Virus record (IMG/VR): IMGVR_UViG_3300022868_000009
Coordinates: 280,635 to 344,634 of that record
DNA length: 64,000 nucleotides
DNA from: a virus
Reading direction: 5' to 3' (one strand)
This document shows positions 28,177 through 35,921 of this stretch, piece by piece. Within the stretch, counting starts at the first letter, position 1. Each line of letters begins with the position of its first letter. The position numbers and the translations under genes are program-made. The notes under the pieces are model-generated. The model ran no database searches, was not told the origin of the DNA, and saw only the letters and a list, made by a program, of their open reading frames with translations.

Positions 28177-28527
28177 ATGAGAAAAATATATTTAGCAACA
28201 AATTATTTCACAGCGTTAACCCCGCTTGATGATGATAACAATTTATTAAAATTAGAAAGAGGTAAAGATCCTGTTATTATTTGTACCCTTGAGAAATATC
28301 TGGAAGATGTTGATAACACAATAATCACAGGTAACATATTAAGATTAGAAATAATTGCAAAAACAGATGATGGTTGGATAATTGAACAAGAATTTATAAC
28401 ACCGGGAATGTTAGAGAGTTTGAATTGTAGAAAGATAAGTCTTGACTCACAATTTATTGAAACTTTAAATCGAAGCCAGAAAGTGGCTTTAGAGTTAAAG
28501 AATATAAATGAAAAATTGTCAAGGTAA
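28177..28527 (+). CDS. Hypothetical protein
   Basis: 116 residues with AGGAGG ribosome site; strand-rich N-terminus and a helical C-terminus. No tag, no recognised family. Confidence 0.6.
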   Translation: MRKIYLATNYFTALTPLDDDNNLLKLERGKDPVIICTLEKYLEDVDNTIITGNILRLEIIAKTDDGWIIEQEFITPGMLESLNCRKISLDSQFIETLNRSQKVALELKNINEKLSR

Positions 28528-28533
28528 ATTTTT

Positions 28534-28565
28534 TTATTAAGTAGAATCACCGTATATTTGTATTA
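28534..28565 (+). promoter_or_regulatory. First of two tandem promoters before HU gene 1
   Basis: TTATTAAGTAGAATCACC then GTATATTTGTATT. Confidence 0.7.
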
Positions 28566-28610
28566 TACAATTGAGAAGATAGAAAAAGAAGAGAAATAAA
28601 CAGAATGATT

Positions 28611-28644
28611 TTTTAATTCAGAATAAAGTTCTTATCTTTGTATA
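28611..28644 (+). promoter_or_regulatory. Second tandem promoter before HU gene 1
   Basis: TTAATTCAGAATAAAGTTC then TTATCTTTGTATAG, about 50 bases upstream of the ATG. Confidence 0.75.
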
Positions 28645-28695
28645 GACAAAAACAAGTAAACATAATATTAATTAATTTAAAAAACGAAAAACAAA

Positions 28696-29010
28696 ATGGC
28701 AAACAAAAAAGATTTAACAAACGCAATTGCAATAGCTACAGGCAAAACAAAAAAAGATAGCAAAGAATTAGTAAACGTCATAATGGCATCTATTAAATCT
28801 GAATTAAGTAACGGTGAAGGTTCTATCGTAAAATTAGTAAACTTTGGAACATTTAAAGTAGTTAATCGAAAAGCAAGAAAAGGAAGAAATCCAAGGACTG
28901 GTGAATCAATTGATATCCCTGCAAAGAATGTAGTTAGATTCAAAGCTGGTAAAGGTCTTAAAGAAGCGGTTGATTATACTGCTGAAGAAAGAGAAGAATT
29001 AGGAATATAA
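28696..29010 (+). CDS. HU-family DNA-binding protein, copy 1
   Basis: 104 residues. Full HU/IHF layout: helical MANKKDLTNAIAIATGKTK, SELSNGEGSIVKLVNFGTFKV, the arm RKARKGRNPRTGESIDIP with the DNA-intercalating Pro region, and FKAGKGLKEAV. Bends and packages DNA. Two close paralogues at 36686 and 42643. Followed by a strong terminator, so it is a single-gene unit. Confidence 0.95.
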   Translation: MANKKDLTNAIAIATGKTKKDSKELVNVIMASIKSELSNGEGSIVKLVNFGTFKVVNRKARKGRNPRTGESIDIPAKNVVRFKAGKGLKEAVDYTAEEREELGI

Positions 29011-29029
29011 GAAATAAAACTCCTGAAAT

Positions 29030-29061
29030 ATCGAAGCCACCTGGAGAGGTGGCTTTTTTTA
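29030..29061 (+). terminator. Terminator of HU gene 1
   Basis: AAGCCACCT-GGAG-AGGTGGCTT followed by T6; its T-run runs into the next promoter. Confidence 0.9.
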
Positions 29062-29087
29062 TTTGAAAAAATTCCTTATATTTGTAT
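29059..29087 (+). promoter_or_regulatory. Promoter for a leaderless gene
   Basis: TTATTTGAAAAAATTCC then TTATATTTGTAT, with ATG directly after. Confidence 0.75.
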
Positions 29088-29408
29088 ATGAATAACGAAA
29101 AATATATAAGGTTTAAGGTAAAAACTCTATCAGATAGTAAGAGTATTCAAGAATTTTTATTTTCTTTAGGATATATGTGGTGTTCAGAAAATAGGAAAGA
29201 ATATTATTATATGAATTTTGAAACGTCTGATATTTTATTATGTCTTGAGAGTGACTTTAATCCTAATATAGATCATATTTTTCATGGTGATGTAGAGATA
29301 TTAAATTATGATAAAAGATGGATGGATAAGATAATAAAATCTTATGATATGAGTAATTATAAAGATTTTATTCAATATAAAAATGCAAAACAACTGGGAT
29401 TAATTTAA
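29088..29408 (+). CDS. Tagged small protein, GYMW group (tail NAKQLGLI)
   Basis: 106 residues from ATG 29088; the TTG six bases upstream lies inside the promoter and cannot be the start. KSIQEFLFSLGYMWCSEN matches the next gene. Confidence 0.75.
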   Translation: MNNEKYIRFKVKTLSDSKSIQEFLFSLGYMWCSENRKEYYYMNFETSDILLCLESDFNPNIDHIFHGDVEILNYDKRWMDKIIKSYDMSNYKDFIQYKNAKQLGLI

Positions 29409-29437
29409 TATTAAGAACAAACTCCGTATCTTTACAC
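29409..29437 (+). promoter_or_regulatory. Promoter for a leaderless gene
   Basis: TATTAAGAACAAACTCC then GTATCTTTACACT directly before ATG 29439. Confidence 0.7.
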
Positions 29438-29438
29438 T

Positions 29439-29744
29439 ATGAAAAAACATGAAAAATTTATATTATTTAAGGTTGATACTTCAAGGGAAAGTAAGGAAAT
29501 TCAAGAATTTTTGTTTTCTTTAGGTTATTCTTGGCGTGGAGATAATAATATGGAATATTTCTCTGTTGAAATTGGGGCTTATATTTTATTATGTGTTGAT
29601 AGTAATAATATTAAGAGCAAAAATTGTATTTTTTATGGAAATGATAAAATGCAATATGATCAAGAACTTATAAAATCTTATAACATGAATAATTATAAAG
29701 ATTCTTTATGTTTTATAGAATCATTTAAATTGGGATTATTTTAA
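29439..29744 (+). CDS. Tagged small protein, GYSW group (tail ESFKLGLF)
   Basis: 101 residues, tandem paralogue of 29088 (EIQEFLFSLGYSWRGDN, YILLCVDSNN). Stop is followed at once by another promoter. Confidence 0.75.
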   Translation: MKKHEKFILFKVDTSRESKEIQEFLFSLGYSWRGDNNMEYFSVEIGAYILLCVDSNNIKSKNCIFYGNDKMQYDQELIKSYNMNNYKDSLCFIESFKLGLF

Positions 29745-29773
29745 AATTGAGAACAAACTCCGTATCTTTACAT
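29743..29773 (+). promoter_or_regulatory. Promoter of small RNA copy A
   Basis: TAAAATTGAGAACAAACTCC then GTATCTTTACATA. Confidence 0.7.
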
Positions 29774-29777
29774 AGTT

Positions 29778-29845
29778 AAAGGGCGGAGAATTTTTATAGG
29801 TTCTGGGAGAGTAGACTCCAACTTGCGATATATTTTTTTTAACAC
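29778..29845 (+). ncRNA. GAGTAGACTCC small RNA, copy A
   Basis: AAAGGGCGGAGAA, then GGTTCTGGGAGAGTAGACTC, then CAACTTGCGATATA. GGAG can pair with CTCC. It begins about 5 bases after a promoter and no ORF follows before the next promoter. See copies at 34484, 40363, 42279 and 44735. Confidence 0.65.
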
Positions 29846-29851
29846 AATTTT

Positions 29852-29883
29852 TATTTCTTAGAAGTAATCCGTATCTTTGTTAT
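29852..29883 (+). promoter_or_regulatory. Promoter for a leaderless gene
   Basis: TTTCTTAGAAGTAATCC then GTATCTTTGTTAT; ATG follows immediately. Confidence 0.75.
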
Positions 29884-30315
29884 ATGAAAATGAAAGTATT
29901 ATATATTAAAGCTGAAAACATGAAAGATGGTGATTTTGACATTATGTTAAAATTTGTTAATAATAATAAAAATTTAGATTATTATTTAACAGGTATAAAT
30001 ATGGGGGGTATTATGAGAACATTTATATGTATAGCCGTAAATGATGATAATTATAATGAGGTTAAAGAAAAATTATTCTCTAAATATAATACACCATCAC
30101 ATATTACTGATTTTCAAAATTATGAAGATTATAAATATCCCTATTTATCAATTGAAATATCAATGGAAAATGAACATGCAGATCATTTAACTATTCATCC
30201 TTTGAATGATGATGATGTAGATGTTAAAAATTTTGAAATAATTTATAGTAATATTGATGACATATTTGATGATATTGATATGCATATAACTACAAAAAAA
30301 CTTGGTTTATCTTAA
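29884..30315 (+). CDS. Tagged protein (tail TKKLGLS)
   Basis: 143 residues. Strand-helix start, acidic middle (HPLNDDDVDVKNFE), diverged tail ending Ser. Leaderless by promoter position. Confidence 0.65.
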   Translation: MKMKVLYIKAENMKDGDFDIMLKFVNNNKNLDYYLTGINMGGIMRTFICIAVNDDNYNEVKEKLFSKYNTPSHITDFQNYEDYKYPYLSIEISMENEHADHLTIHPLNDDDVDVKNFEIIYSNIDDIFDDIDMHITTKKLGLS

Positions 30316-30330
30316 CTAAAAAAAATAATT

Positions 30331-30651
30331 ATGAGAAAATTTAATTGTATTAAAATAGAAAATGAAGAACATTTAAATGAATGTTATAAAAAGATAATTG
30401 ATCTTAAAACACATTATCCATATAACACTTTTGTTGATAGATTTATTATGATAAAGGGTTATTGTATTGGTTTTGAAATAGAAGAAATAGAAGAAGGAAG
30501 ATTAATTTTAACATTTTTAACTGATAATGATCTTCAACGATTTGATGAATCAAATGAATTAGCTTTTAATTGTAATTATTTTAATGATATTGATTCTTTT
30601 GTTGAATATCATAAGATTTATTTTGATTGTAGATCATTAGGGGTTTTATAA
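30331..30651 (+). CDS. Tagged small protein (tail CRSLGVL)
   Basis: 106 residues; begins KFNCIKIENEEHLNECYKKI. A diverged tail with S and V substitutions. Confidence 0.65.
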   Translation: MRKFNCIKIENEEHLNECYKKIIDLKTHYPYNTFVDRFIMIKGYCIGFEIEEIEEGRLILTFLTDNDLQRFDESNELAFNCNYFNDIDSFVEYHKIYFDCRSLGVL

Positions 30652-30652
30652 G

Positions 30653-30685
30653 AAAGTTTAGAAGGTATTCCGTATCTTTGTATAA
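30653..30685 (+). promoter_or_regulatory. Promoter of the SprT-like operon
   Basis: AAAGTTTAGAAGGTATTCC then GTATCTTTGTATA. Confidence 0.8.
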
Positions 30686-30704
30686 ATATTAAAATAATAT
30701 AATT

Positions 30705-31166
30705 ATGGAATTAGATAAAGCAAGAATAAAAATGAGAGAATTGTTATCAAAACATGGTCTTGATAATTGGAGTTTTGATTTTGATAGAGCAGTTAGACGT
30801 TTAGGTCAATGTGTTTGGAAAAAGAATAGTATCATGACTCGAAAAATTACTATGTCTAGAATTATGACTGAAAGTAGAACTGATAAAGAAGTTATTAATA
30901 CAATGTTACATGAAATAGCACACGCAATAGATTTTGAAACAAGGGGTAGAAGTGCTCATGATGATGTTTGGAGATCAATTGCATTGAGTATTGGTTGTGA
31001 TGGTAATAGATCTAGTAATGTTGATGTTGAGGTTTCAGAAAAGAATTATAAGTGGTTGGCTATATGTCCAGAGCATGGTGTTTTGGGTGGATGGCAAAGA
31101 AAACCAAAAGATAATAAAATGTGTAAAAAATGTAAAAGTAAAATCATAATAAAGGAAAATAAATAA
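30705..31166 (+). CDS. SprT-like zinc metallopeptidase
   Basis: 153 residues. The HExxH site is MLHEIAHAIDF near 65, followed by HDDVWRSIALSIG with the third ligand region, and a C-terminal zinc ribbon (ICPEHGVLGGW, CKKCKSK). Same layout as SprT/Spartan proteins, which in eukaryotes degrade DNA-bound proteins. In a phage it may clear protein from DNA; that is inference. Followed after one base by the 31168 gene. Confidence 0.85.
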   Translation: MELDKARIKMRELLSKHGLDNWSFDFDRAVRRLGQCVWKKNSIMTRKITMSRIMTESRTDKEVINTMLHEIAHAIDFETRGRSAHDDVWRSIALSIGCDGNRSSNVDVEVSEKNYKWLAICPEHGVLGGWQRKPKDNKMCKKCKSKIIIKENK

Positions 31167-31167
31167 C

Positions 31168-31995
31168 ATGAAAATAAAAGAAATAATAAGAAAAATATAT
31201 GATAAAACCGGACATGGATATACTGCTACGGCTATTAGTGTTTTAAAAAAATCTGGTTTGATGGGTGATAAAACACATCAAAAGATTAAGAACATTGTTG
31301 AGAATGAAATTCAAAGATATGAAAAAGAATATTTTGAAAAATATAAGTCTTATATTAGTGAGTATAGATATGAATCACCAACTATGATTTTATCAATAAT
31401 GTATATTGATGGTTTTAAAGGAAAATATACTGATTCTTATAAGAAGATTCAGAAAGAGATTCAAAGAATTGACACATCAGAATTAAAGTCATATAAATCT
31501 TTAATAAAGAAAGCTAAATCTACTGATCATTTGCTAAGTAAGATATCCCATTATAAAAGAGCATTATCATTTCGAGGGGATAAAAAAATTGAAGAGAAAT
31601 TGAAAGATTTAGAGGAGGATTTTCACTCAGATCAGATTATAGAGGATGAGAAGCAATTTTCAGAGAATACTATTCAATTAAAAGATTCCTCTATAATCAA
31701 AATTTATCTTGATCCGAATAACAGAAATACTTTGATGATGGAACAAGAACAAGAAGGTAAAAAAGGTTTTAGGTTAGTTAATCATTTTGCAGCTATACCA
31801 CCATTGAAAGAAACTACTGACATATTTTGGATTGGTGAAAGAACTTCAAAAGCAACTGGTTATAAACATAATTCAGAGGCTTTAATAATAATGAGAGATG
31901 AAAATGATACAATAAGAATATATTATAAAGGAAGTTTATTAATAGAAAATTATTGTGAAGAAGAATTAAAAAAAATTATAAATAAAATTAAATAA
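31168..31995 (+). CDS. Hypothetical helical protein
   Basis: 275 residues, helical N-terminal two thirds and a beta-rich end (DIFWIGERTSKATGYKHNSEALIIM). Co-transcribed with the SprT-like gene. A fragment of its 5' part recurs at 47630. No family recognised. Confidence 0.65.
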   Translation: MKIKEIIRKIYDKTGHGYTATAISVLKKSGLMGDKTHQKIKNIVENEIQRYEKEYFEKYKSYISEYRYESPTMILSIMYIDGFKGKYTDSYKKIQKEIQRIDTSELKSYKSLIKKAKSTDHLLSKISHYKRALSFRGDKKIEEKLKDLEEDFHSDQIIEDEKQFSENTIQLKDSSIIKIYLDPNNRNTLMMEQEQEGKKGFRLVNHFAAIPPLKETTDIFWIGERTSKATGYKHNSEALIIMRDENDTIRIYYKGSLLIENYCEEELKKIINKIK

Positions 31996-32003
31996 AACAA
32001 ATT

Positions 32004-32210
32004 ATGTGGATAACAATTGGAATAATAATAGGATTAGTAATAGGTGGTTGGTTAGGATATCAGGCTTGTATGGCAAAATATAGACCTACAGAATTACTTA
32101 AATTAGCAAAAATACAAACTGAAATGATTTCAGGTGAAATAACACCGGAAAAGGCTTTAAAAGAGATACATCAAATTGAAATTGAACACCCTGAATTGAA
32201 AAAGAAATGA
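32004..32210 (+). CDS. Small membrane-anchored protein
   Basis: 68 residues: membrane segment ITIGIIIGLVIGGWLGYQAC then a helical cytoplasmic tail. ATGA-type overlap with the next gene. Confidence 0.65.
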   Translation: MWITIGIIIGLVIGGWLGYQACMAKYRPTELLKLAKIQTEMISGEITPEKALKEIHQIEIEHPELKKK

Positions 32211-32530
32211 AAAAGTATAAATTTATAACAGAAAGTGATTATGGTGATTTGCAACTCATCATTTATTTTGAAGATAGAGATGAATCTATTAAAGTTCAAA
32301 ATGAAATGATAGAACGTGGTTATTTAAAAATCACAGAGACAAATACACAAGATAAAGATTTATATCCATTTTCTGTTTGGTTTGAACCTAAAAATAAAAT
32401 AATGAATGGTGGTCAAAAGAATTCTGAATATATGTTAAGGTATGGTAGATCATTACATTCTGATATATTTATGGAGTATATAGATAATCTGGAAGCATTA
32501 TTTGAGTCTTTAAAAATGGGTTTGTTATAA
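32207..32530 (+). CDS. Tagged small protein (tail ESLKMGLL)
   Basis: 107 residues; DLQLIIYFEDRDESIKVQNEMIERGY opening, YIDNLEALFESLKMGLL end. Confidence 0.75.
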   Translation: MKKYKFITESDYGDLQLIIYFEDRDESIKVQNEMIERGYLKITETNTQDKDLYPFSVWFEPKNKIMNGGQKNSEYMLRYGRSLHSDIFMEYIDNLEALFESLKMGLL

Positions 32531-32536
32531 TTTTTA

Positions 32537-32567
32537 ACTTTTGAACAAAGTCCGTATATTTGTATTA
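32537..32567 (+). promoter_or_regulatory. Promoter of a tRNA-like transcript
   Basis: ACTTTTGAACAAAGTCC then GTATATTTGTATT. Confidence 0.7.
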
Positions 32568-32571
32568 TCAT

Positions 32572-32652
32572 TAACGGTTACATGTGTCCAACGACACCTT
32601 GCAAGAGCGTAATAAGCGATGTCCAGTGTTCGATTCCCTGGTAGTGGTACAA
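32572..32652 (+). other. Degenerate tRNA-like RNA
   Basis: Directly after a promoter lies GTGTC-CAAC-GACAC and, further on, a T-arm-like CAGTG-TTCGATT-CCCTG. I cannot fold a proper acceptor or anticodon arm, so it is either a decayed tRNA or another structured RNA. Confidence 0.3.
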
Positions 32653-32684
32653 AAATCACAAAGAAAACAAAACACAAGTATATT

Positions 32685-32718
32685 TTTTATTTAGGAAGGA
32701 AGTCCGTATATTTGTATA
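32685..32718 (+). promoter_or_regulatory. Promoter
   Basis: TTTAGGAAGGAAGTCC then GTATATTTGTATA upstream of 32771. Confidence 0.75.
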
Positions 32719-32770
32719 ACAATAAAGAAAAATAATAATATTAATTTAAAATCTATAGGAGGATATAAAA

Positions 32771-33007
32771 ATGGCAAGAGAAAAATTAGGTAAAGTAGTA
32801 GGACAAGTTGGTGGATTCAGAATCAGAATGGAAATGAAAAATATCCAAAAAATTGAAACAGACAGATTTGGTAGAAGAAAAGTAACTGAATCTAAAAGAT
32901 GTTTCACCGGAAAATACGGAGTTTACGCAGGTAGAAACCTTTGTAAAAATGGTCTAACCAAAGAAAAAGCAATTCAATACGCAAAATCGTATAACAAAGA
33001 AAATTAG
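32771..33007 (+). CDS. Small basic protein
   Basis: 78 residues, pI strongly basic (RMEMKNIQKIETDRFGRRK, then a Tyr/Gly-rich FTGKYGVYAGRN). TAGGAGG ribosome site. Nucleic-acid binding is possible but not shown. Confidence 0.6.
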   Translation: MAREKLGKVVGQVGGFRIRMEMKNIQKIETDRFGRRKVTESKRCFTGKYGVYAGRNLCKNGLTKEKAIQYAKSYNKEN

Positions 33008-33021
33008 AGCTCCCAGTTGGA

Positions 33022-33054
33022 GATTCGTTCCTCAAGGTTGAAAGGTCTTGAGGG
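33022..33054 (+). other. Hairpin between gene and tRNA-Lys
   Basis: TTCCTCAAG and CTTGAGGGA form an 8-bp stem around a 10-nt loop; no T-run, so perhaps an RNA processing site before the tRNA. Confidence 0.4.
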
Positions 33055-33090
33055 ACGTCTTAATTATAATAATAATTATTAAAAATATAT

Positions 33091-33163
33091 GTATCATTAG
33101 CTCAGTTGGTAGAGCTTCTGCCTTTTAAGCAGAAAGTCCAGGGTTCGAGTCCCCGATGGTATA
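33091..33163 (+). tRNA. tRNA-Lys (TTT)
   Basis: Acceptor GTATCAT/ATGGTAT, D-arm GCTCAGTTGGTAGAGC, anticodon loop CTTTTAA, T-arm with GGTTCGAGTCC. No CCA encoded. Confidence 0.95.
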
Positions 33164-33197
33164 CACAATGTAACCTCCTTTCACATTGAATTAGTAC

Positions 33198-33229
33198 TTC
33201 CCCACCCGAACAGGTGGGGATTTTTTTTA
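33198..33229 (+). terminator. Terminator after tRNA-Lys
   Basis: TCCCCACC-CGAACA-GGTGGGGA followed by T8. Confidence 0.9.
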
Positions 33230-33258
33230 TTAGAAGGATTGTTGTATCTTTGTATTAG
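33228..33258 (+). promoter_or_regulatory. Promoter
   Basis: TTATTAGAAGGATTGTT then GTATCTTTGTATT before 33285. Confidence 0.7.
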
Positions 33259-33284
33259 TATAAATTTTAAAAAAGGAGAAAAAA

Positions 33285-33440
33285 ATGAATGAATTAACAA
33301 AATTTATTGAATATTTAGAAAAAACTGATATTGAGGATTTTAAACATCCTGAACAGATTAAAGAATATATTATTGGTATATGTAAATCAATTAAAAAAGA
33401 TATTATTGATTTTCATCCAATGATGGAGGATACGGAATAG
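33285..33440 (+). CDS. Small acidic helical protein
   Basis: 51 residues with AAAAGGAG ribosome site: MNELTKFIEYLEKTDIED, later HPMMEDTE. Its leader and first codons are nearly identical to those of the next unit (33507), pointing to a recent duplication. Confidence 0.6.
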   Translation: MNELTKFIEYLEKTDIEDFKHPEQIKEYIIGICKSIKKDIIDFHPMMEDTE

Positions 33441-33443
33441 GGT

Positions 33444-33478
33444 TTTTTAAATCAGAACAAATTCCGTATCTTTGTATT
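33444..33478 (+). promoter_or_regulatory. Promoter
   Basis: TTAAATCAGAACAAATTCC then GTATCTTTGTATT. Confidence 0.75.
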
Positions 33479-33506
33479 AATATAAATTTTAAAAAAGGAG
33501 AAAAAA

Positions 33507-33608
33507 ATGAATGAATTAAACAAAATAGCAATAAATTTTATAAATATTATAAACACAATTAGTATAGACGCATTTACATTATATATGTATATTGGGTTTT
33601 TCATATAG
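33507..33608 (+). CDS. Very small hydrophobic protein
   Basis: 33 residues: MNELNKIAINFINIINT, then YMYIGFFI. Same leader and MNEL start as 33285. Followed by AGGAG for the next gene. Confidence 0.5.
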   Translation: MNELNKIAINFINIINTISIDAFTLYMYIGFFI

Positions 33609-33619
33609 GAGAAATTAAA

Positions 33620-33853
33620 ATGATAGTAAGTATAAGAATAAATAACTGGGAAGATTATTTCAAAATTAAGAAATATCTAATATCACTCAATTTTAAGTGG
33701 TTTAGGACAACCTATAGCCCAAAATTTGATTTAATTATACACTTATCAAGTGGTAAATTATCATATGATCCAAGAATGAATAAAAATGATAATTATGAAT
33801 ATGCTACTGTAAAAGAAATTATAAGTAAAGGATTCGGATCTTTTATTTTTTAG
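33620..33853 (+). CDS. Untagged relative of the GYxW family
   Basis: 77 residues: VSIRINNWEDYFKIKKYLISL, NFKWFR, then a GKLSYDP hairpin as in the tagged genes. It ends GFGSFIF, so the tail is missing; the stop overlaps a promoter, which may have replaced the tail codons. Confidence 0.6.
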   Translation: MIVSIRINNWEDYFKIKKYLISLNFKWFRTTYSPKFDLIIHLSSGKLSYDPRMNKNDNYEYATVKEIISKGFGSFIF

Positions 33854-33876
33854 AAGATAATCCGTATATTTGTATT
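33845..33876 (+). promoter_or_regulatory. Promoter of the long structured RNA
   Basis: TTTTAGAAGATAATCC then GTATATTTGTATT, 5-8 bases before the RNA. Confidence 0.8.
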
Positions 33877-33879
33877 GAC

Positions 33880-34452
33880 ACAAGCAGAAACAGGATTGGT
33901 CGAATTGCCTGTGTTCTTCGGAACAAACTCGTTACCTATGCTTTTTTCCTAGAGGTTGGGCGAATTAATAACAATAAACTAGGCGCCGGACAATGCGATA
34001 TTGTATGATTTTTAAGTAGTGAAATAAGAACTAACTTGGCTCTCTAACCAGATAGAGTGACTTTCGTAAGATGTTTGAAAGAAAACTATCTAGACTTTTA
34101 TGTTTCAAGATAACCGGTAATGGAATTAAAAAGTTGCTAACACACAACGCGACAAGGCTTTGTCGCGTGAGATAGATATTCAAGGTAGGAGGTATTAGAT
34201 ACACCGTCTGGACTACAAGTTTGGAAATCAACAAAGTGGTGGGATGCGAGTGGTTGACCAGTGTTAGAATTAAAGAAGCAGGTTCGAATCCTGTGAATAT
34301 GGATATAGAAAACAAAGGAGGGTTAATATTCGAGATAGAATGGCTCTAGCTTCGGCAGAGTATCGCCTCAGAAATTAAATGAACGGCTATGCTAAATAGC
34401 TTCAGTACTTTAATCGAGAAGCCCAATAGGAAATTACTATTGGGCTTTTTTT
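33880..34452 (+). ncRNA. Long structured non-coding RNA (~570 nt)
   Basis: No ORF fits, but the region has its own promoter and terminator and many perfect helices: ACAGG..CCTGT around 33895-33913, GTTC-TTCG-GAAC (33913-33924), ACGCGACAA-GGCT-TTGTCGCGT (34147-34168) and CTAACAC (34137) with GTGTTAG (34261). It also holds a tRNA-like end: GCAGG-TTCGAAT-CCTGT (34278-34294) directly followed by GAATAT, which pairs with ATATTC at 34176. Large phage RNAs such as ROOL and GOLLD are of this size class and lie near tRNAs; I cannot assign it to either. Confidence 0.75.
34419..34452 (+). terminator. Terminator of the long RNA
   Basis: AAGCCCAATAG-GAAATTA-CTATTGGGCTT then T6. Confidence 0.95.
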
Positions 34453-34481
34453 ATTTGAATAATCTCCGTATATTTGTACTA
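34452..34481 (+). promoter_or_regulatory. Promoter of small RNA copy B
   Basis: ATTTGAATAATCTCC then GTATATTTGTACT. Confidence 0.8.
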
Positions 34482-34483
34482 TC

Positions 34484-34548
34484 AAAAGGCGGAGTTTTAA
34501 AAGAACCCCGAAGAGTAGACTCCAATTTGCGTTATATATTATATAACA
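34484..34548 (+). ncRNA. GAGTAGACTCC small RNA, copy B
   Basis: AAAAGGCGGAGTTTTA, then CCCCGAAGAGTAGACTCC, then AATTTGCGTTATAT. GGAGT pairs with ACTCC and flanking GC with GC. Ends where the next promoter starts. Confidence 0.7.
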
Positions 34549-34550
34549 TT

Positions 34551-34584
34551 TTTTAATTCAGAATATTATTAGTATCTTTGTATT
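34551..34584 (+). promoter_or_regulatory. Promoter, first of a tandem pair
   Basis: TTAATTCAGAATATTATTA then GTATCTTTGTATT. Confidence 0.7.
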
Positions 34585-34649
34585 ATAAATATAAAATTAG
34601 AAATTATAATTACATATTTTTTCTCTTTGAAAAAATTGGGAGGAATTTT

Positions 34650-34682
34650 TAATTTAAGAAAAATTTCCGTATATTTGTAGTA
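34650..34682 (+). promoter_or_regulatory. Promoter of 34724 gene
   Basis: TAATTTAAGAAAAATTTCC then GTATATTTGTAGT. Confidence 0.75.
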
Positions 34683-34723
34683 TTAAAATGTTTAGTATAA
34701 ATTAAATAAAAAACTGAAAAAAT

Positions 34724-35368
34724 ATGGCAAAAGAAAAAAAGATTGAAGAAAAAATAGTGGAAAAATTATTAACATCTAAGAAGAAATTAGAAACAGGCAA
34801 ATGGCTTTATAGAGGATTTGTAGTTGAAAAAAATGGATCAAAATGGGTGGCTAAAGTTCACGAAGGTTCTAATATTGTTGAAGAAAAATCTGATTCTGTT
34901 GTTGATGAATTGATGACATCAGCTAAAAATATTTGTATTAGTATTGATAAGGTTTTAGGTGATTTAACAGATTCAGAAAAAACTAAACCGAAAAGAGCAA
35001 TAAAATCAAAAGCATCAAGACTTAAAGATAAAGATGAAAAAGCTAAATATATTGAAAGAGCGCAAAGAGTAGCTTATGACATTAGAAATGGTTTACAAGT
35101 ATTATCATTTCTTAATAAGAAAAAATTAAAAGATAATCTTTTAAGTGATGCTCCGAATATGAGAAAAACATTATCTAATGGTTATAGATTAGGATGGGAA
35201 AATGGTTGTTTATATAATGTACCAGAAATAACTGATGAAATTAAAGCAATCATAGAAAAGGACAAAGAGTTTATTGAAGAATTAAAAGTGAAACATGAAG
35301 ATTTAAACATATCATTTGGTATGGAAGATAATAAAATTGATATAGAAGTAACTTATAAAGAAAAATAA
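34724..35368 (+). CDS. Hypothetical lysine-rich protein
   Basis: 214 residues. N-terminal domain with WLYRGFVVEKNGSKWVAKVHEG (beta sheet), a basic linker (KTKPKRAIKSKASRLKDKDEK) and a C-terminal helical/acidic part. Single-gene unit with promoter and terminator. No family recognised. Confidence 0.65.
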   Translation: MAKEKKIEEKIVEKLLTSKKKLETGKWLYRGFVVEKNGSKWVAKVHEGSNIVEEKSDSVVDELMTSAKNICISIDKVLGDLTDSEKTKPKRAIKSKASRLKDKDEKAKYIERAQRVAYDIRNGLQVLSFLNKKKLKDNLLSDAPNMRKTLSNGYRLGWENGCLYNVPEITDEIKAIIEKDKEFIEELKVKHEDLNISFGMEDNKIDIEVTYKEK

Positions 35369-35387
35369 TCTCAATCTTTTTAATATA

Positions 35388-35418
35388 AACCCCAGTTAAT
35401 CGACTGGGGTTTTTTTAT
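35388..35418 (+). terminator. Terminator
   Basis: AACCCCAGT-TAATCG-ACTGGGGTT then T6. Confidence 0.9.
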
Positions 35419-35445
35419 TTTAAATACTTTCCGTATATTTGTATA
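35414..35445 (+). promoter_or_regulatory. Promoter
   Basis: TATTTTAAATACTTTCC then GTATATTTGTATA. Confidence 0.75.
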
Positions 35446-35475
35446 ACGAAATTAATAATTAAAAAGGAGGAAAAA

Positions 35476-35838
35476 ATGACAACATTATTATTTATAAAAA
35501 TATTAATAATTATAATGATTTTAGTAATGGGATTTATATCAGTTAGAATATGGGTTAAGCAAGTTAAATTGTTTAATAAGAGAAATAAAATGATTGCTGA
35601 TAAAAAATTAAAAACTGAAAACTATATCAAAGAAAGAACTGAATTCTTTAAGAAAAATATTGATGAGTTTGAAATAGATGAAGTCGTTAAAGAAAAAGCA
35701 TTTAACTTTGAAGCAATTATATTAGATAAAACAGCAAACAGTCTTTTTGTTCACACAAAGAAAAGAAAACCAGAAGGAACTGATTGTACAGGATGGTTTT
35801 CTATTGATGATTTCAACAGAAGATTTAAAAAACAATAA
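35476..35838 (+). CDS. Membrane-anchored hypothetical protein
   Basis: 120 residues; membrane segment LLFIKILIIIMILVMGFISV, basic helix, then a soluble end with FNFEAIILDKTANSLFVHTKKRKP. AAGGAGG ribosome site. Confidence 0.65.
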   Translation: MTTLLFIKILIIIMILVMGFISVRIWVKQVKLFNKRNKMIADKKLKTENYIKERTEFFKKNIDEFEIDEVVKEKAFNFEAIILDKTANSLFVHTKKRKPEGTDCTGWFSIDDFNRRFKKQ

Positions 35839-35921
35839 TAATAATTAAAATTAAAACTAGAAACTATGAAAAATTATGAAATTGAAGATGATAGAGTAAT
35901 GTTCTAAAAACATTGAAACAT

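Noticed and set aside
28203-28943. Minus-strand ORFs opposite the 28177 and HU genes
   Set aside because: Mirror frames of A-rich coding sequence; hydrophobic composition typical of antisense ORFs.
32572-32652. A functional tRNA
   Set aside because: The T-arm is acceptable but acceptor and anticodon stems cannot be built.
34031-34315. Minus-strand 94-codon ORF inside the long RNA
   Set aside because: No ribosome site, no homology-like features, and it lies across strong RNA helices with promoter and terminator on the plus strand.
33880-34452. tmRNA
   Set aside because: A tRNA-like T-arm and acceptor are present, but I found no tag reading frame ending in an ALAA-like peptide and the 5' and 3' ends do not pair as in tmRNA.
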